NCBI GenBank assembly: GCA_017503065.1
Contig: JAFVTT010000005.1
Location: forward strand, 1-64,000
Source of the DNA: Bacteroidaceae bacterium
GTDB taxonomy: Bacteria; Bacteroidota; Bacteroidia; Bacteroidales; Bacteroidaceae
Length of the DNA stretch: 64,000 bases
Reading direction: 5' to 3'
Part shown: positions 1-8,033 of the stretch, one piece after another
Layout of the letters: every line of letters begins with the position of its first letter
Position numbering within the stretch: the stretch's first letter is position 1
Position numbers and translations under genes: made by a program
The notes under the pieces: generated by a model
Seen by the model: the letters and a program-made list of their open reading frames with translations, nothing else
Told to the model about the DNA's origin: nothing
The model's database searches: none

Positions 1-735
1 ATCAGCGCAGCCGGACTATGCGGAGCCACCATGCTGGGTTCCGTGCTCGGCTTCTTTATAAAGGAATTGCCACACAAGTGGAACGACACCGTCCTGGGAT
101 ATTGTGCCGGTATTATGCTGGCGGCATCCACCATAGGACTTATAGTGCCTGCCTTCGAGGGGGCGGGAGAGGTTATGCCCTGGTGGCTTATAGTGACGGG
201 AGTGATGGCAGGTGCCTTCTTCCTGAACGTCATAGATCTTGTGACGCCCCACATGCACACCATCACGGGACTGGACACGGAGGAGCACCGCAACAATGCC
301 TCGCTGAACCGCATTATGCTTTTCGTCATGGCCATAGCCATACACAAGTTCCCCGAGGGCATAGCCGCCGGTGTGAGCATGAACGGCGACGAGGTAACCT
401 CGTGGGCAGTTACCCTTGGCATAGCCTTCCACAACATTCCCGAGGGCATGGTAATCATCGCCCCCCTGCTGTTGGCAGGAGTGTCGCATGCGCGTACCTT
501 CATGATATCCCTTTCCATAGGTTTGCTGGAGGTGGTGGGAGTCCTCGTGGGCTACGGTCTCGGTGCCATGTCTGCCACACTGCTTCCCGTTATGCTCGGC
601 TTTGCAGGCGGTGCCATGCTCTACGTCACCTCCGACGAGATGATACCCGAAACCCATGCCCATGGCTATCAGAAGCAGGCAACGTATGCCCTCCTGCTGG
701 GCTTCATGTCCATGCTCCTGCTTGAGGAACTGTAA
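1..735 (+). CDS. ZIP family metal transporter (5' end outside window)
   Basis: Membrane transporter of the ZIP family, expected to move zinc or other divalent cations into the cytoplasm. The frame is open from base 1. The first ATG at 31 lies inside a typical ZIP first helix and the codons before it read as ordinary ZIP sequence, so the true start is probably upstream. The family hallmarks are the paired metal-binding helices: HKFPEG near residue 105 and HNIPEG near residue 134, counted from the ATG at 31. Several further hydrophobic segments follow, and the protein ends in a leucine-rich helix. The phosphatase gene begins 16 bases downstream on the same strand, so the two are probably co-transcribed. 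Metal specificity cannot be read from the sequence. Confidence 0.88.
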   Translation: MSAAGLCGATMLGSVLGFFIKELPHKWNDTVLGYCAGIMLAASTIGLIVPAFEGAGEVMPWWLIVTGVMAGAFFLNVIDLVTPHMHTITGLDTEEHRNNASLNRIMLFVMAIAIHKFPEGIAAGVSMNGDEVTSWAVTLGIAFHNIPEGMVIIAPLLLAGVSHARTFMISLSIGLLEVVGVLVGYGLGAMSATLLPVMLGFAGGAMLYVTSDEMIPETHAHGYQKQATYALLLGFMSMLLLEEL

Positions 736-751
736 ACGGAAAAATGTAAAG

Positions 752-1201
752 ATGAAGAAAATACTTTTCGTGTGCCTGGGCAACATCTGCCGCAGCCCGA
801 TGGCGGAGTTCGTGATGAAGCGTCTGGTCAGTGAAGCCGGCATGGCAGAGGAGTTCGAGATAGCCTCGGCCGCCACCAGTACGGAGGAGTTGGGCAACCC
901 CGTCTATCCGCCGGCACGCCGCAAGTTGGCGGAGCACGGCATAGATTGCAAGGGTAAGACGGCACGCCAGATAACCAAAGCGGACTATGACTATTACGAC
1001 CTTATCATAGGCATGGACTCCAGCAACCTGAGGAACATGCACCGCTTCTTCGGCGGCGACCCTGAGGGGAAGATAAGCCTGCTCCTGGATTATACCTCGC
1101 GCCCCGGTGACGTGGCCGACCCATGGTACACCGGCAACTTCGACGCCACATGGCGCGATTGCATGGAGGGATGCAAGGGCTTGCTTTTGCAAATGGGATA
1201 G
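752..1201 (+). CDS. Low-molecular-weight protein-tyrosine phosphatase
   Basis: Cytoplasmic phosphatase of 149 residues, the normal family length. The catalytic P-loop is at the N-terminus (VCLGNICRS, the CX5R signature, residues about 7-15). The general-acid aspartate sits in ADPWYTG near residue 124. I chose the ATG at 752 because MKKILFVCLGN is the canonical beginning; a longer open frame upstream overlaps the ZIP gene and has no similarity to the family. In Bacteroidetes such enzymes often act on capsule tyrosine kinases or small phosphoesters; no partner kinase is in view. A GC-rich, repeat-filled gap follows. Confidence 0.92.
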   Translation: MKKILFVCLGNICRSPMAEFVMKRLVSEAGMAEEFEIASAATSTEELGNPVYPPARRKLAEHGIDCKGKTARQITKADYDYYDLIIGMDSSNLRNMHRFFGGDPEGKISLLLDYTSRPGDVADPWYTGNFDATWRDCMEGCKGLLLQMG

Positions 1202-1458
1202 ACCCCTTCCCGGCCCTCCCCTTTATAAAGACCCCTCCCCGGCCCTCCCCTCTATGGGAGGGAGAATGGGAAGGTGGAAACGGAACCTATGCACGAAGCG
1301 AGAGCAGAAGACATGTAGGGACACGGCATGCCGTGTCCGAAAGATTAGGGCAAAACGGACTCGGCATGCCGTTCCTCCAGTGGTCACCGTTCACCTCTCA
1401 CCCTCTTTGTCCCCCTGAGACAGGGGGCGAAGAGGGTCTTCAGAAGAATGACCGAATG
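1202..1458. repeat. GC-rich intergenic repeat cluster with palindromes
   Basis: No gene is seen here. The stretch holds two near-copies of an ACCCCT(T/C)CCCGGCCCTCCCC string (about 1202-1250), a CTCCC/GGGAG hairpin, a perfect 20-base palindrome at 1319-1338 centred on GGCATGCC, and a second CGGCATGCCG core near 1361-1370. A CCCCCTGAGACAGGGGG hairpin then lies next to GCGAAGAGGGTCTTC. A similar CTCCC/GGGAG-rich block occurs at 16274-16312 next to another gene end. These look like dispersed intergenic repeats, possibly working as 3' stabilisers or terminators between the convergent genes. Confidence 0.6.
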
Positions 1459-2034
1459 TCATTCTGTGCCCTCTGAGGGGAGCACTACCCAGTGCGACGC
1501 TGGGCAAAGCGAAGCGGAGGGGGTATGATAAAACCACCGCTCACCATTAAGAACCGTCCTCTGATATGCCAGCCGAGGGTCTCCGTTCTCCAGCAGGATG
1601 ATGCCACAGTAGGTGAAACCGTACTTGCCAAGGAGTGCCCGCATGGTGCGGTTGTCCTCGTGGGTGTCTATGCGTATGGTGTTTGTGAGGGAGAAGGCAT
1701 AGTCAAGGACACGTCGCATGATGCCATGGACACCCGGTGCGGAGGCAACACGATGGATGACGTAGTAGGGTAGGGAATTGAGCCACTGGCCGTCGTAGAT
1801 TTTTGCGTATGTGGGGTCGGGACCTTCTATCAGGGCAAAGGTGGCAATGGGACAACCATTTTCGGTAATCATGTAACTGACACCGTGGGCAATGTCCGTC
1901 TCAATCTGCTTGACCGAGGGATGGCCGTTTGTCCACTGGGTGGTATTGCCCTCTGAAATCATTTTCTGCCTTCCATCCTCTATGAGTTGCAGGATGGAAG
2001 GCAGATCGTGTATAGTGGATTTCCGTATTGTCAT
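1459..2034 (-). CDS. GNAT family N-acetyltransferase
   Basis: Predicted acyl-CoA-dependent N-acetyltransferase of 191 residues beginning MTIRKSTIHDLPSI. Its order is typical of GNAT proteins: an N-terminal strand-helix with ...IEDGRQKM, a central core with YVIHRVASAPGVHGIMRRVLDYA (split acetyl-CoA site region) and the C-terminal IDTHEDNRTMRALLGKYGF motif common in this family. The start is fixed by the overlap TAATG with the acyltransferase stop, so translation is probably coupled. The last ~28 residues after DPRLAYQRTVL look unlike GNAT sequence and are encoded by the GC-rich repeat DNA that fills the gap, so the native stop was probably lost. The substrate is unknown. Confidence 0.85.
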   Translation of the reverse strand: MTIRKSTIHDLPSILQLIEDGRQKMISEGNTTQWTNGHPSVKQIETDIAHGVSYMITENGCPIATFALIEGPDPTYAKIYDGQWLNSLPYYVIHRVASAPGVHGIMRRVLDYAFSLTNTIRIDTHEDNRTMRALLGKYGFTYCGIILLENGDPRLAYQRTVLNGERWFYHTPSASLCPASHWVVLPSEGTE

Positions 2035-3221
2035 TATTTCGTAAATCTTTTGGCCAGCCAACGGCGCACGGGCTCGTCGTAGAGTTTCAGGCAGGCATAG
2101 GCCAGTGTGATGTTTACGGCAAAGACGAGGACTACCACCTGCCATGTCTCGCCAAGGGTGTACACCTTGTTCTCGATGAGCCATGAATAGAACAGGTACA
2201 TCACGGGATAGTGGACAATGTAGAGGGGGTAGGATATGTCGCCCAGGAACTTGCACACCTTGGACGACAGGTTGGTGGTCATGCTTCCCGATGCCGCCAG
2301 CCATACGATGACGGGGAAGACCAGTACGATGCATGCCAGTTCGTAGGCACTGTTCAGGCTTATGCCCTGCAGGCACGGACAGAGGTCGGCCGGGATATAG
2401 GGAACGGAGAACAGGCCGAACATCACGGCAATGGAGAGCCAGAAGATGCCCGGCACACGCACAGGCTTGAAGTTGCGTGCAAGCAGCATACCCAGGGTGA
2501 AGGGGAAAGTCATGCGGAGCAGGCCTCCGAAGAAGTTGGCCCCGTCCAGAGTCCAACCTATACCAAGCATGTCGTAGCCCGACACATTGCCAATGGCAAA
2601 CCATGCCCACAGAGCACCTGTGGCGGCCACCAGGCAGGCAAGGGCCTTGTTGGACAGGCGGCGTATGAAGAGGGCGTACATGATGTTGCCAAGGTACTCG
2701 AAGAAGAGCGACCAACTGGGTCCGTTCAGCGAGTACATCTCCCCGTTGCCGCGCACGTCATATCCTGCACCTGGATAGGCAGGAAGGAGAAGCATGCCCA
2801 TCAGCAGAGCCACCATGACCCACCGGACGGGAGTCTCCGTGCCGTCCCACTTCACACCGCCCTGTATCATGAAGGTGATGAGGCCTATTATAGCGCCAAT
2901 TATGATCATGGGATGAAGGCGGATGAGGCGTCGCCTGAAGAAATCCGCCAGTGTCAGGCGCTTCTCTCCCGGGGCCTGCCATCTGTCGTCATAGGCATAA
3001 CTGATGACGAAGCCCGAAAGCATGAAGAAGAAGTCCACGCCGATATGTCCGTGGTTGAATGTCTCTATGCCCGTGCCCTGCGCAAAGGCAAATCCCTCGA
3101 ATACATGATACCATACTACCATCAGGGCCGCCGCACCACGGAGTCCGTCGAGCAGCGCATAATGCGGTTTGGTGTCGGCATACGATGCCGATGATACGAT
3201 GTTTTCTTTTGTTTCCTGCAT
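2034..3221 (-). CDS. Acyltransferase family 3 (OafA/YrhL-like) membrane protein
   Basis: Integral membrane acyltransferase of 395 residues with about ten hydrophobic helices. The family signature is near the N-terminus: LLDGLRGAAALMVVWYHVF with the conserved histidine, followed by GVDFFFMLSGFVISY. Such proteins O-acetylate or O-acylate cell-surface sugars. It is the first gene of a two-gene unit with the GNAT enzyme, which it overlaps by one base. A TATCTTTG element (minus strand, 3307-3314) lies about 85 bases upstream of the ATG. The sugar acceptor cannot be inferred because no polysaccharide genes are adjacent. Confidence 0.88.
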   Translation of the reverse strand: MQETKENIVSSASYADTKPHYALLDGLRGAAALMVVWYHVFEGFAFAQGTGIETFNHGHIGVDFFFMLSGFVISYAYDDRWQAPGEKRLTLADFFRRRLIRLHPMIIIGAIIGLITFMIQGGVKWDGTETPVRWVMVALLMGMLLLPAYPGAGYDVRGNGEMYSLNGPSWSLFFEYLGNIMYALFIRRLSNKALACLVAATGALWAWFAIGNVSGYDMLGIGWTLDGANFFGGLLRMTFPFTLGMLLARNFKPVRVPGIFWLSIAVMFGLFSVPYIPADLCPCLQGISLNSAYELACIVLVFPVIVWLAASGSMTTNLSSKVCKFLGDISYPLYIVHYPVMYLFYSWLIENKVYTLGETWQVVVLVFAVNITLAYACLKLYDEPVRRWLAKRFTK

Positions 3222-3306
3222 ATTGCTTATTTATATAATTACGTATACTCTGCAAACGTATCGGGGATTGTGCAGAAAGTTCGTACAAATCCTCCCAATT
3301 GCTGTG

Positions 3307-3314
3307 CAAAGATA
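3307..3314 (-). promoter_or_regulatory. -7 promoter element for the acyltransferase/GNAT pair
   Basis: TATCTTTG on the minus strand matches the Bacteroidetes -7 consensus TAnnTTTG. No clear TTG lies at the -33 position, so the call rests on the -7 box and its placement 85 bases ahead of the start codon. Confidence 0.55.
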
Positions 3315-3456
3315 AGAATTATATCGTTAGGTTACGAAATGAGGATGGAAATAACTTGGTCGCTCCGTCACTTTTTGCCATAGAACAAAAATGAAAGCTT
3401 GGTAGGAACAGTTACCCCCAAATTGGTTATTAGCGTTATGAATTCTATAGATTAAT

Positions 3457-3487
3457 TTTGCTATTATATTGAAAAAGTGTATATTTG
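3457..3487 (+). promoter_or_regulatory. Promoter of the PrsW-TPR gene
   Basis: TTTG (3457-3460), 19 bases, then TATATTTG (3480-3487): a full match to the Bacteroidetes primary-sigma promoter. The start codon is 48 bases further on. Confidence 0.75.
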
Positions 3488-3535
3488 CATTAGACAGACA
3501 TTGATGACATAATAACATACGCAAAATCCAACACA

Positions 3536-5206
3536 ATGAATTACCTTGTTTTTGTTACGGCAATGTTGCCAGTTGTAGTCCTGATGTATATCATATACAA
3601 GAAGGACAGTTTGCAACCGGAACCCAAAGGACAGTTACGCAAGGCTTTCTATCTTGGCGTACTGTCATGTTTTATGTCCTTCCTGATTTCCGGTCCTTTG
3701 AACCTGTTGGGTGTCTTTCACGATAATGTCAGCACGCTGCTTGATGCCATCCGTTTGTCTTTCTTTGGTGCTGCCATACCAGAGGAGATTGCCAAGTTTG
3801 CGGTACTGTGGTTCTTCCTGCGTAAAAATCCTTATTTTGATGAGAAGGTCGATGGCATAGTTTATGCCGCCTGCGTGTCCATGGGATTTGCAGCCCTTGA
3901 GAACATATTGTATCTGTATAGCAATATAGATAATTTCATGACGGTGGGAGTTGTCAGGGCAATCTTTGCCGTTCCTGGTCATCTTTGCTATGGCATAATG
4001 ATGGGATATTATTACTCGTTGGTAAAGTTCTATCCCAATTCCAAGCGTCACACTACGAACTGCATAATGGTTCTTCTGGTGCCCATACTGCTTCACGGTT
4101 TATACGACGCGATGCTGTTTTCCTTTAAGACTCTGCATCCTGTTGCCGTGCTTGTAGTTTTCGTTACTTTCCTGTTCTTCTGCTTCAAGATGTGGAAGTA
4201 TGCCGCACGCAGGATAGAGGAACATTTGGCAAGGGATATGAACACCGGAACTGAAGAGGAAAGGCAGAAGTGCGTGGACGAGTTCCGTCGTCTTGCCAAG
4301 GAGAATCCCAAAATGTATGAACCAGAATTGGCTGAGGTCTTGGCATGCATGGGCGACTTCTATCAGACGGCCGAAAGATATGAAGAGGCAGAGGCTGTGT
4401 ACGAGGAGTCTTTGGATATATACAGGCGTGCGGACCTGAATTCGGAACATTCATACAAGGCAGAGATAGCCAAGGTGTTATATAATCTTGGTGTCGTTTA
4501 TTTCTTTGGTTTCGGAAAGTATGATGACAGTAACAAAGCCTTGAAGGAGGCGGTGCAGATATATTATGGCATGGGTAGCAACGAAGTTGTTGATGCACGA
4601 CTTGCCTCTGTGTTTGAGCGTTTGGGCCAGATAAACTACAATGCGGAGCACTATGACGACGCAAGGGATAACTTCGGTCATGCGCTGGAGTTGTACAGGA
4701 AGCATTCCGACAAGGAACGCATGGCATATGCTATGTTTGGCATAGGAAATGCCTATTGTGGCATGAAGCGTTATGGTGAGAGCAGACGTTGGTTCGATGA
4801 TGTTATAGAGGTCTACAAAGAACTTGAAGTAAAACATCCGGATTATTCCGATAACAGACTGCATGCCATGATGTTGAAGGCGGACTCATTCCAGATGGAA
4901 GGGTGTTGCCTGGAGTGTGAGGAAGTCTATAACGAGGTGTGCGTGTTTCTCCGTGAACTCGAGAGCAAGTATCCTGGAGCGTATACCGAGGAACTGGCAA
5001 TCGTAAAGAAGAACCTTGGCGAACTATACTACGAAATGGAGGAGTACGAGCGCAGTCGTGAAGCCTTGGCAGAGGCCATATCCCTCTTTGATTCGATACA
5101 GGAAAAGTCGGAGCGCATCATAGAACTGCAGACCATGGCATCAGAACTTTTGGAGGAGGTTAACAAGGATGCGGACTCTCAATTGCCAGAGCAAGAAGAA
5201 GGATAG
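3536..5206 (+). CDS. PrsW-like intramembrane metalloprotease fused to TPR domain
   Basis: Protein of 556 residues with two halves. Residues ~1-225 are a multi-pass membrane domain with PrsW/CPBP-like motifs: AIPEEIAKF (the glutamate pair), FAALENILY, VPGHLCYG and LLHGLYDAML, which together supply the conserved E, E, H and H positions of this metalloprotease group. Residues ~235-545 are soluble and helical, with repeated pairs such as YQTAERYEEAEAVYEESLDIY, typical of tetratricopeptide repeats. In Bacillus subtilis PrsW cleaves the anti-sigma factor RsiW; here an ECF sigma gene and a small membrane protein converge on this gene. A protease role in sigma activation is therefore an inference. 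It has its own strong promoter. The gene is more AT-rich than many neighbours. Confidence 0.85.
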   Translation: MNYLVFVTAMLPVVVLMYIIYKKDSLQPEPKGQLRKAFYLGVLSCFMSFLISGPLNLLGVFHDNVSTLLDAIRLSFFGAAIPEEIAKFAVLWFFLRKNPYFDEKVDGIVYAACVSMGFAALENILYLYSNIDNFMTVGVVRAIFAVPGHLCYGIMMGYYYSLVKFYPNSKRHTTNCIMVLLVPILLHGLYDAMLFSFKTLHPVAVLVVFVTFLFFCFKMWKYAARRIEEHLARDMNTGTEEERQKCVDEFRRLAKENPKMYEPELAEVLACMGDFYQTAERYEEAEAVYEESLDIYRRADLNSEHSYKAEIAKVLYNLGVVYFFGFGKYDDSNKALKEAVQIYYGMGSNEVVDARLASVFERLGQINYNAEHYDDARDNFGHALELYRKHSDKERMAYAMFGIGNAYCGMKRYGESRRWFDDVIEVYKELEVKHPDYSDNRLHAMMLKADSFQMEGCCLECEEVYNEVCVFLRELESKYPGAYTEELAIVKKNLGELYYEMEEYERSREALAEAISLFDSIQEKSERIIELQTMASELLEEVNKDADSQLPEQEEG

Positions 5207-5236
5207 GGATTTTTAACCCGAATCGGAGATTAGTTT

Positions 5237-5274
5237 TAAGGACCTTAAGTGCTTTTGAGTGCTTAAGGTCCTTA
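5237..5274. terminator. Bidirectional hairpin terminator
   Basis: A perfect 13-bp stem, TAAGGACCTTAAG (5237-5249) against CTTAAGGTCCTTA (5262-5274), with a 12-base loop and T-rich flanks on both sides. It lies between two convergent genes. A partial AACCCGAATCGG repeat (5212-5233) abuts it. Confidence 0.8.
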
Positions 5275-5290
5275 GTATTTCTGTATTTTT

Positions 5291-5869
5291 CTAAATCTCC
5301 TCTAATTGCCTCACCGCCTCATCGCAGGTATTCACTACCTTGCGGTGCCACATGTAACCGATCAGGCCTCCTATGCATGCCGATATGCAGAATGCTATCA
5401 TCGTTGGTTTGGCAAACTCCTGGGGTATGTTGGAGGAGTGGATGAAGTCGTGGCAGAACCATAGAACCCAGGGGATGGTGAGGGTGGGGGTGATGTAGTG
5501 AAGCCAGAAGTTGTAGCGCCTTTTCACAAGCGAGAAGGCACTGGCGGTGGTATGGATGTCCTGTCCCATCAGGTCTCTGTCGTTCAAAGGCATGTGGCAA
5601 TGCCATGTGCCGATGATGCAGAAGAGCATCAGCAGTATGCTGGCGATGACGAAAGGCAGGCTGAGGCTTCCTATGATATAATTGAAGGTAAAGGCTACTA
5701 TGGCAACCAAGCCGCATGCCACGGACTTCCAGCCTTCGCGGTGTATCTGGCTAACCTTGGCTTTCATGGATTGTTGCAGGAGGTGGCTGTTGACGATGCC
5801 CTGCTTTTCCAGTTTTTCCTTGAGCAGGTTTATCTGGGCACGCATTTCTTCTAATTCCATATCTTTCAT
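5291..5869 (-). CDS. Four-helix membrane protein with N-terminal coiled coil, partner of the ECF sigma
   Basis: Protein of 192 residues with no named family I can assign. Residues ~1-48 are charged and heptad-like (MELEEMRAQINLLKEKLEKQG), predicted cytoplasmic coiled coil. Four hydrophobic segments follow (roughly 50-68, 70-92, 130-148 and 155-175), and the protein ends in a short charged tail. It starts 34 bases after the sigma factor stop and is probably translated from the same mRNA. Bacteroidetes ECF sigma genes are often followed by such small membrane proteins, which are candidates for anti-sigma regulators; that role here is inferred. Nothing shows a zinc-binding anti-sigma motif. Confidence 0.75.
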   Translation of the reverse strand: MKDMELEEMRAQINLLKEKLEKQGIVNSHLLQQSMKAKVSQIHREGWKSVACGLVAIVAFTFNYIIGSLSLPFVIASILLMLFCIIGTWHCHMPLNDRDLMGQDIHTTASAFSLVKRRYNFWLHYITPTLTIPWVLWFCHDFIHSSNIPQEFAKPTMIAFCISACIGGLIGYMWHRKVVNTCDEAVRQLEEI

Positions 5870-5903
5870 GATGATAGTGCTTTATGTTGTTAACGGGTGA
5901 ATG

Positions 5904-6383
5904 TTATTTGTCTTTTATTTGCTTCAGGCGCTCCTTTATGCGGAAGAGTTTCACCCCTACGTGCTTGGAGGTGATGCCCATTATGGCACCAATCTCGTCG
6001 TAACTCATGTCCTCCAGCCATAGCAGGATGATGGCACGGTCCACGAGGCCCAGGGAGTTGATGCGCTTGTGCAGGGCCTGTACCTGCAGGGTGTCGTTGT
6101 CGTCATCCGCATACAGGTCTATGTCCATGGACAGTTGCCCCGTTTGCTGGCGTCTCTTCTTCTTTCTCTCCACCGATATGCAGGTGTTGAGCGCCACGCG
6201 CCATACCCAGGTCATCTGTTGCGATTCTCCGCGGAACGAGCCGAAACCTGTCCATAGGTTGGCCAGTATGTCCTGGAACAGGTCCTGTACCTCGTCATTG
6301 TCCTTGGAGAACATGTAGCAGACGGTGTATATTGTGGACTTGTGCCGGTGCACGAGTTCCGAAAATTCTTGCTCTTGGTTCAT
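5904..6383 (-). CDS. RNA polymerase ECF-type sigma-70 factor
   Basis: Sigma factor of 159 residues, the usual ECF length. Region 2 runs about residues 8-75 (HRHKSTIYTVCYMFSKDNDEV... DLFQDILANLW, with the core-binding and -10 recognition helices). Region 4 is at about 105-155 (LGLVDRAIILLWLEDMSYDEIGAIMG followed by SKHVGVKLFRIKERL, the helix-turn-helix). No extra domain is present. It is the first gene of a two-gene unit with the membrane protein downstream. The leader is odd: a 12-base unit is repeated 2.6 times directly before the ATG, and an AGGAGGT sequence sits about 40 bases upstream instead of the usual 5-10. Confidence 0.92.
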   Translation of the reverse strand: MNQEQEFSELVHRHKSTIYTVCYMFSKDNDEVQDLFQDILANLWTGFGSFRGESQQMTWVWRVALNTCISVERKKKRRQQTGQLSMDIDLYADDDNDTLQVQALHKRINSLGLVDRAIILLWLEDMSYDEIGAIMGITSKHVGVKLFRIKERLKQIKDK

Positions 6384-6414
6384 CTTTGTCGTTCTCTTTG
6401 TCGTTCTCTTTGTC
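6384..6414 (-). repeat. 12-bp tandem repeat in the sigma factor leader
   Basis: CTTTGTCGTTCT (plus strand) occurs at 6384-6395 and 6396-6407, followed by a partial CTTTGTC to 6414, with no mismatch. It touches the sigma start codon. A CCTCCT (AGGAGG on the coding strand) lies beyond it at 6425-6430. Confidence 0.9.
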
Positions 6415-6480
6415 TATTGCTTTACCTCCTTAGACGCACTGATAGTGTTTTTATTACAGGCGGAGGCAGGAAAAATGAAG

Positions 6481-6497
6481 TTTTGTCCACCCTGCCG
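6481..6497. repeat. Dispersed TTTTGTCCACCCTGCCG repeat, copy 1
   Basis: The same 15-18-base string recurs at 20037-20054 and in part at 20079-20099, always in noncoding DNA. A partial AACCCAAA-type repeat follows at 6523-6549. The region 6415-6626 otherwise shows no gene. Confidence 0.6.
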
Positions 6498-6626
6498 GTG
6501 TTCTGGTGCCGTTTTCTTCGCGATAACCCCAAAACAGGTTATTAGCGTTAAACGGAAAAGTCCCATGCGAATGTGGCATGAGACTTCCTGTGTGATGCTT
6601 CATATTTTAGAGAAACCTTGCTATGT

Positions 6627-7178
6627 TCAGGCCTTGTTCTCCTCACGGATGATTTCCATGCCGTGGCGTATGGCCTCCTCGTTCATGGGGATGAGGTGAT
6701 GGTGGCGCTCGGGCAGGGTCCTGTGAAGACCTTCCACCACATCCTCCACACTGACGATGGGGCGCACCTTGATGAGGCCTCCGAGCAGGAGCATGTTGAA
6801 CACCTTGCCGTTCTTCATCCTTGCCGCCTCGGCCATGGCCTCTATGCTATACACGTTTATGTCCTTGCGCATGGGAGGGGTGAGGATGCTGGACGGGTCG
6901 TAGATGAGTGTGCCGCCGGGTTTTACGAGGGGCATGAAACGGTCCAGCGAGGGCTGGTTCAGAACTATGGCCGTGTCGTAGGTGTTCAGTACGGGCGAAG
7001 TGATGCGCTCGTCCGAGAGTATTACGGTAACGTTGGCCGTGCCTCCGCGCTGCTCAGGTCCATAGGACGGCATCCATGTCACTTCCTTGCCTTCGATGAT
7101 ACCAGCGTATGCCAGTATCTTTCCCATGGAGAGGACGCCTTGTCCGCCGAAGCCCGATATGATTATTTCCTCTTTCAT
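6627..7178 (-). CDS. 2-oxoacid:ferredoxin oxidoreductase, gamma subunit
   Basis: Subunit of 183 residues of a pyruvate/2-oxoglutarate/branched-chain ketoacid ferredoxin oxidoreductase family enzyme. It begins with the typical IIISGFGGQGVLSMGKILAYAG glycine-rich segment and continues with MPSYGPEQRGG, both diagnostic of the gamma chain. It is the last gene of the operon, five bases after the beta subunit. The complex converts a 2-oxoacid plus CoA to acyl-CoA, CO2 and reduced ferredoxin in the cytoplasm, supporting anaerobic metabolism. Confidence 0.92.
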   Translation of the reverse strand: MKEEIIISGFGGQGVLSMGKILAYAGIIEGKEVTWMPSYGPEQRGGTANVTVILSDERITSPVLNTYDTAIVLNQPSLDRFMPLVKPGGTLIYDPSSILTPPMRKDINVYSIEAMAEAARMKNGKVFNMLLLGGLIKVRPIVSVEDVVEGLHRTLPERHHHLIPMNEEAIRHGMEIIREENKA

Positions 7179-7183
7179 TGCTT

Positions 7184-7951
7184 TCAGTCCTTAATGTTTT
7201 TCAGGTCGCCCAAGGGATAGTAGGGCAACATGTTCTCGGCAAGCCACTGGTTGCTTTGCACGGGAGTCATCTTCCATCCGGCAGAGCATGTGCTCACGAT
7301 TTCCACCAGCGATGAACCGCGTCCCTGCAGGCTGTTCTCAAAGGCCTGTCGTATGGCCTTCTTGGATCGAGCAATATTGCCCACGGTGTTCACCGCCTGG
7401 CGGGTGACGTAGCATGTGCCCTCCAGCGTGGTGGCAATGTCGCTTATTTTCAGGGGGAAACCATGCAGGTCGGCCTGTCGGCCGTAGGGGCAGGTGCTTG
7501 TCTTCATGCCCATCAGTGTGGTTGGGGCCATCTGTCCGCCCGTCATGCCATAGATGGCATTGTTTATGAAGATGACGGTGATGTTCTCGCCACGGTTCAG
7601 TGTCTGTATGGTTTCGCCTGTGCCTATGCAAGCCAGGTCGCCGTCGCCCTGATATGTGAACACCAGATGTTCCGGCCACAATCTCTTCAGTGCCGAGGCA
7701 CATGCCGGGGCACGTCCGTGTGCCGCCTCTATCCAGTCGATGTCCAGATACCTGTATGCAAAGACAGCGCATCCCACGGGGCATACGCCTATGGTCTTTT
7801 CCTCTATGCCCATTTCGTCCAGAATCTCGGCCACCAGTTTGTGCACTATGGAATGTCCGCATCCGGGGCAGTAGTGCATGGGGGTGTCGTTCATCAGACG
7901 TGGTTTCTGGTAAACGATGTTCTCGGGTGATTTTATTGTCTTCTCGTCCAT
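7184..7951 (-). CDS. 2-oxoacid:ferredoxin oxidoreductase, beta (ThDP-binding) subunit
   Basis: Subunit of 255 residues that carries the thiamine diphosphate site. The CPGCGH motif (residues ~28-33) begins the domain. The ThDP motif is YQGDGDLACIGTGETIQTLNRG...NNAIYGMTGGQ (about 100-140). Together with the alpha and gamma chains it forms the catalytic core. It lies downstream of vorB, separated by 82 bases that are almost filled by a 9-10-bp tandem repeat array, which is unusual inside an operon. Confidence 0.92.
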   Translation of the reverse strand: MDEKTIKSPENIVYQKPRLMNDTPMHYCPGCGHSIVHKLVAEILDEMGIEEKTIGVCPVGCAVFAYRYLDIDWIEAAHGRAPACASALKRLWPEHLVFTYQGDGDLACIGTGETIQTLNRGENITVIFINNAIYGMTGGQMAPTTLMGMKTSTCPYGRQADLHGFPLKISDIATTLEGTCYVTRQAVNTVGNIARSKKAIRQAFENSLQGRGSSLVEIVSTCSAGWKMTPVQSNQWLAENMLPYYPLGDLKNIKD

Positions 7952-7958
7952 GAGGTTG

Positions 7959-8032
7959 TATTCTGAGAATTCGGAGTTATTCAGAGTTATTCAGAGTATT
8001 CAGAGTATTCAGAAGTATTCAGAAGTATTCCG
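7959..8032. repeat. 9-10-bp period tandem array (GAGTATTCA type), array a
   Basis: About seven units of consensus GAGTATTCA/GAGTTATTCA fill the gap between the vorB stop and the beta subunit start. Units are 9 or 10 bases, with point differences between them. Related 9-bp arrays occur at 16219-16254, 45372-45425 and 52728-52790. Confidence 0.8.
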
Positions 8033-8033
8033 T

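Larger units (their letters stand above)
3222..3535. other. Divergent intergenic region
   Basis: This gap of about 310 bases between the acyltransferase and the PrsW-TPR gene carries one promoter in each direction. It also holds a partial copy of the dispersed repeat TAACCCMAAWYGGTYATTAGCG at about 3413-3436 (here ACCCCCAAATTGGTTATTAGCG with variations). No coding potential is evident. Confidence 0.6.

Noticed and set aside
1459..2715. A 418-codon open frame on the minus strand spanning the acetyltransferase and part of the acyltransferase gene
   Set aside because: Only the part from 2034 down is GNAT sequence. The rest is a shadow frame of the acyltransferase, and the TAATG overlap marks the true start.
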